64,000 nucleotides of DNA from positions 4,278,001 to 4,342,000 of the forward strand of contig NZ_CP048817.1 in assembly GCF_014171475.1 (NCBI RefSeq), written 5' to 3'. The notes under the pieces were generated by a model. It did no database searches, had not been told where the DNA came from, and was given only the letters and a program-made list of their open reading frames with translations. This document shows positions 43,941-53,446 of this stretch, piece after piece (the stretch's first letter is position 1; each line of letters begins with the position of its first letter). Both the position numbers and the translations under genes were made by a program. Source of the stretch: Sphingomonas sp. So64.6b (GTDB lineage Bacteria; Pseudomonadota; Alphaproteobacteria; Sphingomonadales; Sphingomonadaceae).

Positions 43941-44050
43941 AGGGGATGCCGTGGCAGTGGACAAAGGGAATTGAGGCGGCCGCCGCCGCAGCGATGTGAC
44001 GGCGGCGATTCGTAGCGATAATGTTCGTACCAGAGTGTGAGGAGAGTCGC

Positions 44051-47000
44051 GTGCGGCGTCAGCCGGCCTATCGGATCACGAGTGGCGGTTCGCCTGTGCG
44101 CGGCCGCCATCGCTACGGGCTGACGACACTGGCGGTGCTGTGCTTCACGCTGGTCTGTGCTGGCGGTGTTCGTGCCGCGACCGCAGAGGCGCCCGATGCG
44201 CTCCGCGTCGAATATAGCGCCGCGCCGCTCGGGCTCGACGAGCCGGCGCCGCGTCTTTCCTGGCACTCGCCGGTGGCGCGGCAGAGCGCTTATCGAATCC
44301 GCGTCGGTGAGAGCGCGGATGCGCTGACGGGTGATCGGGCGTTGTGGGACAGCGGCAAGGTCACCTCATCCGCCAGCACTCAGATCGCCTATGCCGGCCC
44401 GGCGCTCGAATCAGGCAAGCGCTATGTGTGGCAGGTCCAGACTTGGGACGAAGCTGGCAAGGCGAGCGGCTGGAGCGCGCCCGGCTGGTGGGAAATGGGC
44501 TTGCTCAAGCCCGCCGACTGGACGGCGAGCTGGATCGCGGGGCCGAAGCGCACCGATCACGACTGGCGCGATTTCACCTTCACCGCCGACCTGACGCTGA
44601 CCGGCAAGTCGGTCGACCTGTTGTTCCGTGCTCAGCCGATCGGCAAGACCTATGGTGAGGCCTATGTCTGGACGCTCGCCCGGACCGACAAGGGGCCGGC
44701 GCTGGTCGCGCAGGTCCGGCATTATCCCGGCGGCACATCATCGGCAGTCAAGGTGACTGAGTTGAAACGTGTAGCCTTGCCGGCAAAGGCGCTGGGAGAT
44801 GGGCGGCATATCGTGTCGATCACTGCGGCGGGTGACCGGCTGACCACCGCGATCGACGGCGTCACGGTCGATACGCTGACCGACGCATCGGTCGCGCATG
44901 GCACGATCGGTTTCACCGCGAAGGAACCCGGCGCCGCGATCATCCACCGAGTCCGCATCACCGGAACCACGCCGTTCGAGACGCGCTTTGTGGCCAACGA
45001 CAATGCCTTTACCGGTGGCGATGTCACGAAGGACGGGCTGGCCGTGCCGGGCGGGGTGCCCAAGGTCGATATCGTCCTGCCGATCGAAGCGCCAGCCCCG
45101 CTGCTGCGCCGCGCCTTCACCCTGCCGGCCAAGAGGATCGCCCGCGCACGGCTCTATGTCGCTGGCGCCGGCTGGCCGCGCTTCAGCCTTAACGGCCAGG
45201 TGATCGGCGCGTCGGCGATGGCGAGCGGTTATACCGCCTATGACAAGCGCGTACTCTATCAGACCTATGACGTAACCGCCGCGCTGCGCCCCGGTTCCAA
45301 TGCGATCGGTGCTGAGCTCGGGCGTGGCTGGTATGGGCTGACCGATCCCAATGAATGGTATTGGCAGCAAGCGCCGTGGCACGGCGACCCGGCACTCCGT
45401 GCGCAGCTCCAGATCGACTTTGCCGATGGAACGAGCCAGCGCATCGCGACCGATGCGAGCTGGCGCACCGCCTTCGGGCCGACCTTGGCCGACTCGATCT
45501 ATCGCGGCGAGCGCTATGACGCGCGGCTGCATCCGAACGGTTGGGACAAGCCCGGCTTTGCCGATCGCCGCTGGGCATCTGCGCGCATCGTCGATGGACC
45601 GGCGGGCACGCTGGTCGCCGCCAATGTCGAGCCGATCGCCCCGGTCGCCGATCTCAAGCCGGTCACGATCAAGCAAGTCCGGCCCGGCATTTGGGTGCTG
45701 GATTATGGTCGCATCATCGCCGGCTGGCCCGCGCTGCGCGTGTCGGGTCCACGCGGCCAGACGGTGTCGATGCTGTCCAGCGAACGCATTGGGGATGACG
45801 GGCTGGTCATACCAGCGGCCGGGCTGATCGACGCGCAATTGCAGACCGATCGCTACACGCTGGCGGGCGGTGGTGAGGAGCAATGGGAACCGCGCTTCGG
45901 TTATCGCGGCTTTCGGTATGTCCAGCTCGACGGCTTTCCCGGTACGCCTGGCCCCGACGCGCTGACCGCGCGAATCGCGCATAGCGCAGTGGCGGCGACC
46001 GGCGAGTTCCGCAGCAGCGATACACTGCTGATGCAGATCGACGCGGCGGCGATCGCGACGATCCGCAACAATATGCATGGTTTCCAGACCGACACGCCGA
46101 CCTTGGAGAAGAATGGCTGGACCGGCGACGCGCAAGCCTCGGCCGGAGCGGCGGCGCGCAGTCTCGATGTCGCGCGCGTCTGGACCAAATGGCTCGGCGA
46201 TTTCCGCGACGCGCAATCAGCCAGGGGCGAGATTCCCGAGATCGTGCCCGCGACCCCGCTTTACGGTTATGAGAACAGCCCGGGCTGGAACATGATCTGG
46301 GGCCCGACCCCGCCCTGGGACGTGGCGACGATGATCCTGCCCTGGGAACTCTACACCAGCTATGGCGACAGCCGCATCCTCGAACGGATGCACGACGCGC
46401 AGGCGCGGCTGGTCGATTATACCGGCGGCTGGTTCAAGGCGCCCGAGTATCGCCGCGAAGGCTTTGAGCTGAGCGAATGGTCGCCGCCCGGCGCGGCCGA
46501 TTTCCTCAATCAGCGCGGCGGCGGGATCGATGCGGTTGCCAGCGCCTATTATTTCCTCGAGGCCGATTTGCTGGCGAAATCGTCGGCGGTGATCGGCAAG
46601 CAGGCCGATGCCGACCGTTACGGCGCGCTCGCCCGCAACATCCGCGATGCCTATAACCGGCGCTACTGGGATGGCGCGGCACGGCATTACCGCACGACCG
46701 ATGCCAAGGGCGTGGCGGGTGCGCCGACCCAGATCCAGAATGTCCTGCCGCTCGCCATGGGCATGGTGCCGGACGGGGCGGAGCAAGCGGTGGCCGATAC
46801 GATCGCTGCCGATGTCGAGAAGAACGGGCTGCGCACCGGCGTTTATGCAACGCGCTATCTGCTCGAAATCCTCAGCGATCATGGCCATGCCGATCTCGCC
46901 TACAAGGTCGCGACGCGCACGGACGAGCCGAGCTGGGGCTGGTGGATCAAGAACGGGCACGGCACGATGTTCGAAAGCTGGAGCCTCGAAAGCCGCTCGC

Positions 47001-47368
47001 GCGACCATCATTATTTCGGCTCGATCGCCGACTGGATGCGCCAGCGCCTGGCCGGTTTGCGGCCGGGCCAGCCGGGCTATGCCAGCGTGCTGGTACGGCC
47101 GGAAATCCCCGCCGGACTCGCTTCGGCCAGTGCAACGATGGACACGATCCGCGGTCGTGCCGCGGCCGGATGGACGGTCGAGCATGGTGTGCTGACGCTG
47201 ACGGCGGAGATACCCGCCAATACGAGCGGAGAGATCTGGGTCCCGCTACGCTTCGGGCCGGTGCGCAGTGCCGCAAAGGATGCGACACTGGTGCGCACCA
47301 CCACCGGCTTTGCGGTCTACTCGGTCGCGGCCGGGCGTCATGTTTTCGAAGCGGGAGCAAGCCAATGA
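44051..47368 (+). CDS. GH78 alpha-L-rhamnosidase
   Basis: This secreted protein of about 1105 residues has a signal segment around residues 20-45. An N-terminal fibronectin-like domain follows (APRLSWHSPVARQSAYRIRV), then beta-sandwich domains (RARLYVAGAGWPRFSLNGQ, AELGRGWYG) and the (alpha/alpha)6 catalytic barrel (GFQTDTPTLEKNGWTGDAQ, GHGTMFESWSL with the probable catalytic Glu, DHHYFGSIADWM). It would release terminal L-rhamnose from flavonoids, saponins or glycolipids in the periplasm. GTG at 44051 fits the GAGGAGAG site; an ATG at 44021 is an alternative. Its stop overlaps the next gene (ATGA). Confidence 0.92.
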   Translation: MRRQPAYRITSGGSPVRGRHRYGLTTLAVLCFTLVCAGGVRAATAEAPDALRVEYSAAPLGLDEPAPRLSWHSPVARQSAYRIRVGESADALTGDRALWDSGKVTSSASTQIAYAGPALESGKRYVWQVQTWDEAGKASGWSAPGWWEMGLLKPADWTASWIAGPKRTDHDWRDFTFTADLTLTGKSVDLLFRAQPIGKTYGEAYVWTLARTDKGPALVAQVRHYPGGTSSAVKVTELKRVALPAKALGDGRHIVSITAAGDRLTTAIDGVTVDTLTDASVAHGTIGFTAKEPGAAIIHRVRITGTTPFETRFVANDNAFTGGDVTKDGLAVPGGVPKVDIVLPIEAPAPLLRRAFTLPAKRIARARLYVAGAGWPRFSLNGQVIGASAMASGYTAYDKRVLYQTYDVTAALRPGSNAIGAELGRGWYGLTDPNEWYWQQAPWHGDPALRAQLQIDFADGTSQRIATDASWRTAFGPTLADSIYRGERYDARLHPNGWDKPGFADRRWASARIVDGPAGTLVAANVEPIAPVADLKPVTIKQVRPGIWVLDYGRIIAGWPALRVSGPRGQTVSMLSSERIGDDGLVIPAAGLIDAQLQTDRYTLAGGGEEQWEPRFGYRGFRYVQLDGFPGTPGPDALTARIAHSAVAATGEFRSSDTLLMQIDAAAIATIRNNMHGFQTDTPTLEKNGWTGDAQASAGAAARSLDVARVWTKWLGDFRDAQSARGEIPEIVPATPLYGYENSPGWNMIWGPTPPWDVATMILPWELYTSYGDSRILERMHDAQARLVDYTGGWFKAPEYRREGFELSEWSPPGAADFLNQRGGGIDAVASAYYFLEADLLAKSSAVIGKQADADRYGALARNIRDAYNRRYWDGAARHYRTTDAKGVAGAPTQIQNVLPLAMGMVPDGAEQAVADTIAADVEKNGLRTGVYATRYLLEILSDHGHADLAYKVATRTDEPSWGWWIKNGHGTMFESWSLESRSRDHHYFGSIADWMRQRLAGLRPGQPGYASVLVRPEIPAGLASASATMDTIRGRAAAGWTVEHGVLTLTAEIPANTSGEIWVPLRFGPVRSAAKDATLVRTTTGFAVYSVAAGRHVFEAGASQ

Positions 47369-48906
47369 GTTTCGCGCGCAGCTACGGGTTCGCCGCGTTG
47401 ATCGCATCATGCCTCGCTATTTCGGCTCAGGCTCAGACCCCAGCCACTCCTGCCGCCACGGTCGAAACCGGCGCGCTTCAGGGTCTGACGGCGGACGGCA
47501 TCGCGGTGTTTCGCGGCATTCCCTATGCAGCGCCGCCGGTCGGCGATCTCCGCTGGCGCGCGCCGCGGCCGGCGGTGCGCTGGTCCGCTCCCCGCGACGC
47601 GACCAAATTCGCCAATGATTGCCCGCAGACCTGGATGCCCGGCGATGCCGCGACGAGCGGTCAGCCGATGAGCGAGGATTGTCTTTACGCCAATGTCTGG
47701 ACGCCGAAGCCGGGGAAACCGGGCGCCGGCAAAAAAGCCAGGGGCCTGCCCGTCATGGTCTGGGTCCATGGCGGCGCCTTCGTCAACGGATCGGGCGCGT
47801 CGCCGCCTTATGACGGCGTGCGGCTGGCGAAGCGCGGCGTGGTGGTGGTCAATTTCACCTATCGCATCGGCCGGCTTGGCTTCTTCGCGCATCCCGCACT
47901 GACCAGGGAAGCCAATGGCGCGCCGACCGGCAATTGGGGCCTGTTGGACCAGATCGCCGCGCTCAACTGGGTCAAGCGCAACATCGCCGCGTTCGGCGGC
48001 GATCCGGCGCAGGTGACGATTTTCGGCGAATCCGCCGGTGGCCAGTCGGTCAACCGGCTAATGGCTTCGCCGCTGGCGCACGGCCTGTTCGTGCGCGGTA
48101 TCGCCTCGTCAGGCGGCGGGCGCGACAAATGGCCCGACCTCGCCACTGCCGAGGTCAAGGGCATCGCCTTTGCCAAGTCGGTTGGCGCTGGCGACGATGC
48201 CGCGTCGCTCCGCGCGATCCCGACCGATATCGTACGCGGCAAGATCGGCTTGCTCAACAATGAGGAGGCGACCTACTCCGGCGGAATCACCGACGGCCAG
48301 ATCGTCACCGACAGCGTCGATGCGATCTTCGCGGCGGGCAAGGAAGCACGGATCCCCTATATCGTCGGCGCGAACAGCGATGAGCTCGGCTTTCTGCCCG
48401 CACCGTTCAAGGGGCCCGCGACCGCCGGCATCATCAAGCCGCTCGGCGATGTCAGTGCGCTGCGCACTGCGTATGGCGCGTCGTTCGATGATCGCATTGC
48501 CGGCGACATGGTGTTCGTCGAGCCGTCGATCGCGCTCGCCCGGCGTCATGCCGCGAACGGCAACCCGACCTGGGTCTATCGCTTCGGCTATGTGGCCGAG
48601 GCCAAGCGCGCCGAACTCAAGGGCGCGCCGCATGCCTCCGACATCAACTATGTGTTCGACACGCTCGATGCGCTGAAGCCCGCGCCCAGTGCCGCCGATC
48701 GGGCGGCAGCGGCGTTGGTGTCGACCTATTGGAGCGACTTCGCCAGGGCGGGTGACCCGAACAGCAAGGGCGCTCCGCGCTGGGATCGTTACACCGCCAA
48801 GGCGCCAGTCGCGCTGCATATCGGCATTGGCGAGACCGCCATGCATCCCGCCGCCGATGCCGGCCTGGATGCGCTGGCGAAACTTCGTGATGGAGAAAAG
48901 AAATGA
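47365..48906 (+). CDS. secreted type-B carboxylesterase
   Basis: This 513-residue alpha/beta hydrolase has a signal peptide (to AISAQAQT). It has the carboxylesterase type-B features FRGIPYAAPPVGDLRWR, SEDCLYANVWTP, the oxyanion-hole HGGAFVNGSG, the nucleophile in FGESAGGQSVNRL, the acid region SDELGF and the histidine in GAPHASDINYVFD. It would remove short acyl groups from the imported glycoside. It is coupled to the rhamnosidase gene upstream and to the esterase gene downstream by ATGA overlaps. Confidence 0.92.
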   Translation: MSFARSYGFAALIASCLAISAQAQTPATPAATVETGALQGLTADGIAVFRGIPYAAPPVGDLRWRAPRPAVRWSAPRDATKFANDCPQTWMPGDAATSGQPMSEDCLYANVWTPKPGKPGAGKKARGLPVMVWVHGGAFVNGSGASPPYDGVRLAKRGVVVVNFTYRIGRLGFFAHPALTREANGAPTGNWGLLDQIAALNWVKRNIAAFGGDPAQVTIFGESAGGQSVNRLMASPLAHGLFVRGIASSGGGRDKWPDLATAEVKGIAFAKSVGAGDDAASLRAIPTDIVRGKIGLLNNEEATYSGGITDGQIVTDSVDAIFAAGKEARIPYIVGANSDELGFLPAPFKGPATAGIIKPLGDVSALRTAYGASFDDRIAGDMVFVEPSIALARRHAANGNPTWVYRFGYVAEAKRAELKGAPHASDINYVFDTLDALKPAPSAADRAAAALVSTYWSDFARAGDPNSKGAPRWDRYTAKAPVALHIGIGETAMHPAADAGLDALAKLRDGEKK

Positions 48907-49829
48907 TGCGCCGTTCGATGCGCCGTTCGATCCTGGGCGGCGCCATCGCGCTTGGCTTGGCCGCGACCTGGAGTCTGGCCGCCTGTGCAAGCGCCGGTAC
49001 GCCGACGACGATCGACAAGACGGTGATCCCGCTCTGGCCCAAGGGCGCGCCGGGCAGCCTGCCCGACATGCCCGCCGAGGTCACCGAGCTGCGAGCGTCC
49101 AATCCGGGCACGATCATGCGCAATGTCACCGTGCCGGGACTGCTGATCTATCCGGCCGATCCCAAGACCGCCAACGGCACCGCGATGATCGTCGCGCCCG
49201 GCGGCGGCTTTCACCTCCTCAGCATCGAGAATGAAGGCATTGCGGTCGCCAAATGGCTCAACAGCCTGGGCGTCACCGCGATCGTGCTGAAATACCGGCT
49301 GATCGCGACCGGTGACGATGTGCAGAGAGCGCTGATCGGCCGGCTGCTCAATCGCTCGGCAATGATGCGCGCGATCGACCCGCTCCAGCCGCTGGTCACT
49401 GCCGATGGTGAGCAGGCGGTGCGCTATGTGCGCGCCCATGCGAAGCAGCTGAAGATCAAGCCGAACCGGGTCGGCCTGATGGGCTTTTCCGCCGGTGGCG
49501 CGGTCTCGGTCTGGGCAACGCTCGCCAATCATGCCGACAGCCGTCCCGACTTTCTCGTGACGATCTATCCCGGCCTGATCGCCGGCCACGCGCCGGTTCC
49601 GGCCAATGCGCCGCCTTTGTTCGACCTGGTTGCCGATGATGATCCGATCGTTCGGCCGGAAGCCGAAGAATTGCAAAAGGCGTGGAAGGCGGCGGGTGGT
49701 GACGCGACCTATGTCACCGTCGCCAATGGCGGTCACGGCTTTGGTATGGCGAAAACCGGCAAGGCCTCCGACGCCTGGCCCGAACGGCTGCAGCAATGGC
49801 TCGACGCGAAAGGATATCTCCGCAAATGA
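48903..49829 (+). CDS. alpha/beta-hydrolase esterase, predicted lipoprotein
   Basis: This 308-residue protein has a lipoprotein-type signal peptide ending in a lipobox (SLAAC). Its hydrolase core shows the oxyanion motif VAPGGGFH, the nucleophile MGFSAGGAVS, an acid in LVADDDPI and the histidine in NGGHGFGM. It resembles the BD-FAE/acetyl-xylan-esterase-like hydrolases. It probably works from the membrane on acylated sugars. Start and stop overlap both neighbours by four bases, giving a continuous translational unit. The exact acyl specificity is unknown. Confidence 0.87.
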   Translation: MMRRSMRRSILGGAIALGLAATWSLAACASAGTPTTIDKTVIPLWPKGAPGSLPDMPAEVTELRASNPGTIMRNVTVPGLLIYPADPKTANGTAMIVAPGGGFHLLSIENEGIAVAKWLNSLGVTAIVLKYRLIATGDDVQRALIGRLLNRSAMMRAIDPLQPLVTADGEQAVRYVRAHAKQLKIKPNRVGLMGFSAGGAVSVWATLANHADSRPDFLVTIYPGLIAGHAPVPANAPPLFDLVADDDPIVRPEAEELQKAWKAAGGDATYVTVANGGHGFGMAKTGKASDAWPERLQQWLDAKGYLRK

Positions 49830-51421
49830 CCCCCAGATTGAGTATCGCGCTGCTCGGCGGTGCTGCCATGGGCATGGCGGCAGTTGCTGTTCTGGCGCCT
49901 GTCGAGGGCGTCCGCGCCGCGCCGGCGGGATCGTGCGGATCGCTGACCGGCCTGACCATCGCCAATGGCAAGATCGACAGCGCCGTGATGGTGAAACAGG
50001 GTGAGTCGATCACCACCGAGGCCGGCAAGCCCAGCCTGCCTGCGCCGGCGACGTTCTGCCGCGTCCATGCGGTACTCAAGCCCACACCGCGTTCGGAAGT
50101 GAAGATCGAGGTCTGGCTGCCCGAAAGCGCCGGCTGGAACGGCAAGCTGCTCGGCGCCGGCAATGGCGGCTATGGCGGGACATTGACCCTGCCTGCGCTG
50201 ACCATGCGTACCGGTCTTGCCAGGGGCTATGCCGCGACCGGCAGCGACATGGGACATCTCAGCACCGACGTCGACGCGAAATGGGCGTTGAATGAGCCCG
50301 AGAAGATCGTCGACTTCGGTCACCGCGCCAATCACCTGGCAGCGCTGCTCGCCAAACAGGTCGTCGCGTCCTATTATCCGAAGCCGCTCGCCGCCGCCTA
50401 TTTTCACGGCTGCTCCGACGGCGGCCGCGAGGCGCTGAACGAGGCGCAGCGTTATCCCACCGATTATGACGCGATCATCGCCGGTGCGCCGGCCAACCCA
50501 TGGACGCGGCTGATGACCGGCTTCATGGCCGATCACCGCGCCGCGTTCGGCAAGCCCGAATCGATCATTCCCAATGCCAAGCTGAAGCTGTTGCAGACCG
50601 CCGCGCTGGCGAAATGCGACGCGGCGGACGGCGTCGCCGACAAGGTCATCGAGGATCCGCGCAAATGCGGCTTCGACCCCGTCGTCCTGCAATGCAAGGC
50701 GGGGGCGGGCGATGACGCGAATTGCCTGAGCGCGCCGCAGGTCGAAACCGCACGCGCGCTGTATCGCGGCCCGGTCGATGCCAAGGGCAAGTCGATCTTC
50801 CCCGGCTATATGCCCGGCGCGGAGGCGGTGCCCGGTACCTGGGATCTGTGGCTGACCGGCACGAACGCGCAGCATGGCCGCTTCGCGACCGAATTCTACC
50901 GCTACATGGTCCATGCGAAGCCCGACTGGCAGCCGGCGGATTATGATCCGATCGCCGATCCCAGGCTGGCAGCGAAAAAGTTCGCCAACGTCCTCGACGC
51001 CGGCACCGACCTCAGCGCCTTCTACAAGCGCGGCGGCAAGCTGATCCTGTATCACGGCTGGTACGATGCGGCGATTCCGCCGGAAAACACGATCAACTAT
51101 TTCGAGGAACTCAAACGCACGCAGCGCCAGGCATCGTCGTCGACCCGGCTGTTCATGGTGCCGGGCATGTCGCATTGCCTGGGCGGGCCGGGCGCCACGG
51201 GGTTCGATCCGCTGACCGCGCTCGACCAGTGGAGACAGGGCGGGGCTGCGCCCGAACGGATCGTCGCGACGCGCTACGACAACCCGTTATTCGCTTATAT
51301 CGGCTTGCCGGCAAAGGCGCTCGGCACCCGGCCGCTCTGCGCCTACCCCAAGGTCGCGCATTGGAAAGGGACGGGGTCGACCGACGATGCCGCCAATTTC
51401 GACTGCGTCGCGCCGAGCTGA
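49826..51421 (+). CDS. tannase/feruloyl esterase family protein
   Basis: This 531-residue secreted esterase has a signal peptide (to GVRAAPAG). The family's CS-D-HC pattern is complete: the nucleophile [12 protein letters not shown], the acid in [14 protein letters not shown] and the histidine in [10 protein letters not shown], with the Cys pair that bridges Ser and His. It would cleave galloyl, feruloyl, caffeoyl or other phenolic esters. It overlaps the lipoprotein esterase gene by four bases, and the acyl-CoA synthetase follows within two bases. Together with the rhamnosidase this points to acylated plant phenolic glycosides as substrates. Confidence 0.92.
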   Translation: MTPRLSIALLGGAAMGMAAVAVLAPVEGVRAAPAGSCGSLTGLTIANGKIDSAVMVKQGESITTEAGKPSLPAPATFCRVHAVLKPTPRSEVKIEVWLPESAGWNGKLLGAGNGGYGGTLTLPALTMRTGLARGYAATGSDMGHLSTDVDAKWALNEPEKIVDFGHRANHLAALLAKQVVASYYPKPLAAAYFHGCSDGGREALNEAQRYPTDYDAIIAGAPANPWTRLMTGFMADHRAAFGKPESIIPNAKLKLLQTAALAKCDAADGVADKVIEDPRKCGFDPVVLQCKAGAGDDANCLSAPQVETARALYRGPVDAKGKSIFPGYMPGAEAVPGTWDLWLTGTNAQHGRFATEFYRYMVHAKPDWQPADYDPIADPRLAAKKFANVLDAGTDLSAFYKRGGKLILYHGWYDAAIPPENTINYFEELKRTQRQASSSTRLFMVPGMSHCLGGPGATGFDPLTALDQWRQGGAAPERIVATRYDNPLFAYIGLPAKALGTRPLCAYPKVAHWKGTGSTDDAANFDCVAPS

Positions 51422-51422
51422 A

Positions 51423-53126
51423 ATGATGTCGCCGCCATTGACCCTTGCCCATGTCCGGGGCGCCGATGCGCCGCCGCTGATCGAGCACAGTATCGGTGAG
51501 GCGCTGGCCATCGCCGCGCGTCGCTGGGGCGAGCGCGATGCATTGGTCTCGGTCGCGCAGGGTATTCGCTGGAGCTTTGCCGAATTGCTCAAACGCGCCG
51601 ATGCGCTGGCGGCGGGGCTGCTCGCGCTCGGCATGGTGCGCGGCGACCGGATCGGCCTCTGGGCGCCCAATTGCGCGGAATGGACGCTGACCCAGTTCGC
51701 CGCGGCGCGTGCCGGGCTGATCCTGGTCACGATCAATCCCGCCTATCGCGTCGAGGAAGCCGGCTTCACCATCGCCAAGGTCGGCCTGCGCGCGCTGGTC
51801 GTCGCGGCTGAATTCAGGACCAGCGACTATGTCGGCATGGTCGAACAGCTTTGCCCGGAGCTACCCGGCTGCGCGTCGGGACGGCTGGAGTCGGCGGCGC
51901 AACCGAGCCTGGCGGTCGTCGCCAAGATCGGCGGCGATACCCGTCCGGGCTGGCTCGATTTCGATGCGATCCCCGCGCTTGCCACTGCCGCCGACCATGA
52001 CGCGCTGGCGCGGATCGGCGCATCGCTCGATGCGCGCGACGCGATCAACATCCAATTCACCAGCGGCACCACCGGCCTGCCCAAGGGCGCGACGCTGTCG
52101 CACCATAATATCCTCAACAATGGTTATTTCGTCGGCAGCGCGATGGGGCTGGGGCCGGAAGATCGCATCTGCATCCCGGTGCCGCTCTATCATTGCTTCG
52201 GCATGGTGCTGGGCAATCTGGCCAGCGTCACCCTCGGCGCGGCGATGATCTATCCAGGGCCAGCCTTCGATCCCGCGACGGTGCTGCGCACGATCGAGGC
52301 CGAGCGCTGCACCGCTTTGTACGGCGTGCCGACGATGTTCATCGCCGAACTGGCCGAGCTCGACCGCACGCCGGTCGATCTGTCGTCGCTGCGCACCGGC
52401 TGCATGGCGGGGGCGAGCTGCCCTGAATCGGTGATGCGCCAGGTGATCGAGCGGATGAATATGCGCGACGTGACGATCGCCTATGGCATGACCGAGACCA
52501 GCCCGGTCAGCTTCCAGACCGCGATCGACGACGGACTGGAGGCGCGCGTCGGCACGATCGGACGGGTCCAACCGCATCTCGAATGCAAGCTGATCGACGA
52601 CGCGGGCGCGATCGTCGCGGCGGGCGAAACCGGGGAGCTGTGCACGCGCGGTTATTCGGTGATGCTTGGTTATTGGGACGATGCCGAACGTACCGCAGAT
52701 GTGATCGACGAAGGCGGCTGGATGCACAGCGGCGATCTCGCGGTGATCGACGCCCATGGCTATGGCCGCATCGTCGGTCGCCTGAAGGACATGGTGATCC
52801 GCGGCGGCGAGAATATCTCGCCGCGCGAGATCGAGGAGTTTCTCTACCGCCATCCCGCGATCGAGGATGTCACCGTGGTCGGCATTCCCGACGCGCGCAT
52901 GGGCGAGGAACTTTGCGCCTGGATCCGTCTGCGCCCCGATGCGGTGGGCGATGAGGGCGAGATCCGCGACTTCTGCCGCGACCGCATCGCGCACTACAAG
53001 ATTCCGCGTCACATCCGCTTCGTCGATGCCTTTCCGACGACGGTCACCGGCAAGATCCAGAAATATCTCATCCGCGAGGCGATGGTCGCCGAGCTCGCTC
53101 AATCCCAGGAAAAGGAAGTCCAATGA
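51423..53126 (+). CDS. AMP-forming acyl-CoA synthetase
   Basis: This 567-residue adenylating enzyme has the P-loop-like [20 protein letters not shown], the A5 motif YGMTETSP, the A7/A8 motifs [12 protein letters not shown] and [20 protein letters not shown], and the catalytic lysine in [10 protein letters not shown]. It activates a carboxylic acid, most like medium/long-chain fatty acids (FadD/ACSF2 type), though aromatic acids are possible. There is no signal peptide, so it is cytoplasmic, unlike its operon neighbours. The context implies it activates the acyl group freed by the three esterases. The start two bases after the tannase stop is preferred. Confidence 0.9.
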   Translation: MMSPPLTLAHVRGADAPPLIEHSIGEALAIAARRWGERDALVSVAQGIRWSFAELLKRADALAAGLLALGMVRGDRIGLWAPNCAEWTLTQFAAARAGLILVTINPAYRVEEAGFTIAKVGLRALVVAAEFRTSDYVGMVEQLCPELPGCASGRLESAAQPSLAVVAKIGGDTRPGWLDFDAIPALATAADHDALARIGASLDARDAINIQFTSGTTGLPKGATLSHHNILNNGYFVGSAMGLGPEDRICIPVPLYHCFGMVLGNLASVTLGAAMIYPGPAFDPATVLRTIEAERCTALYGVPTMFIAELAELDRTPVDLSSLRTGCMAGASCPESVMRQVIERMNMRDVTIAYGMTETSPVSFQTAIDDGLEARVGTIGRVQPHLECKLIDDAGAIVAAGETGELCTRGYSVMLGYWDDAERTADVIDEGGWMHSGDLAVIDAHGYGRIVGRLKDMVIRGGENISPREIEEFLYRHPAIEDVTVVGIPDARMGEELCAWIRLRPDAVGDEGEIRDFCRDRIAHYKIPRHIRFVDAFPTTVTGKIQKYLIREAMVAELAQSQEKEVQ

Positions 53127-53446
53127 AATATGCCGCTGCTCTGATCGCGCTTTCGATCGCCACCGCTGCCTCGGCCCAGACCGCGCCGGCCCCCGCCCCC
53201 ACGCCAGCGACGCCGGCTGCGCCCGCCATCGGCGCCAAGTATACGCTGGATACGCCGCTGGCCGATCTCGTCGCTGATCCGGCCGCCAAGGCAGTGCTCG
53301 ACAAGGATTTGCCCGGCCTGACCACGCTCGACGGCTTCGACTCGTTCAAGGGCGCCAGCCTCAACCAGGTCGTGCCCTTCTCCAACGGCGCGCTCATCCC
53401 CGAGAAGCTGGCCCAGGTCGCGGCCGATCTCGCGGCGATCAAATGA
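53123..53446 (+). CDS. small secreted Pro/Ala-rich protein of unknown function
   Basis: This 107-residue protein has a signal peptide (to TAASAQTA) and a linker of Pro-Ala-Thr repeats (residues about 20-38). A compact helical domain follows ([55 protein letters not shown]). I do not recognise a named domain. Its four-base overlaps with both the acyl-CoA synthetase and the GH3 gene make it an integral part of the operon. It could be a periplasmic accessory or glycoside-binding factor; this is only inference from position. Confidence 0.75.
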   Translation: MKYAAALIALSIATAASAQTAPAPAPTPATPAAPAIGAKYTLDTPLADLVADPAAKAVLDKDLPGLTTLDGFDSFKGASLNQVVPFSNGALIPEKLAQVAADLAAIK

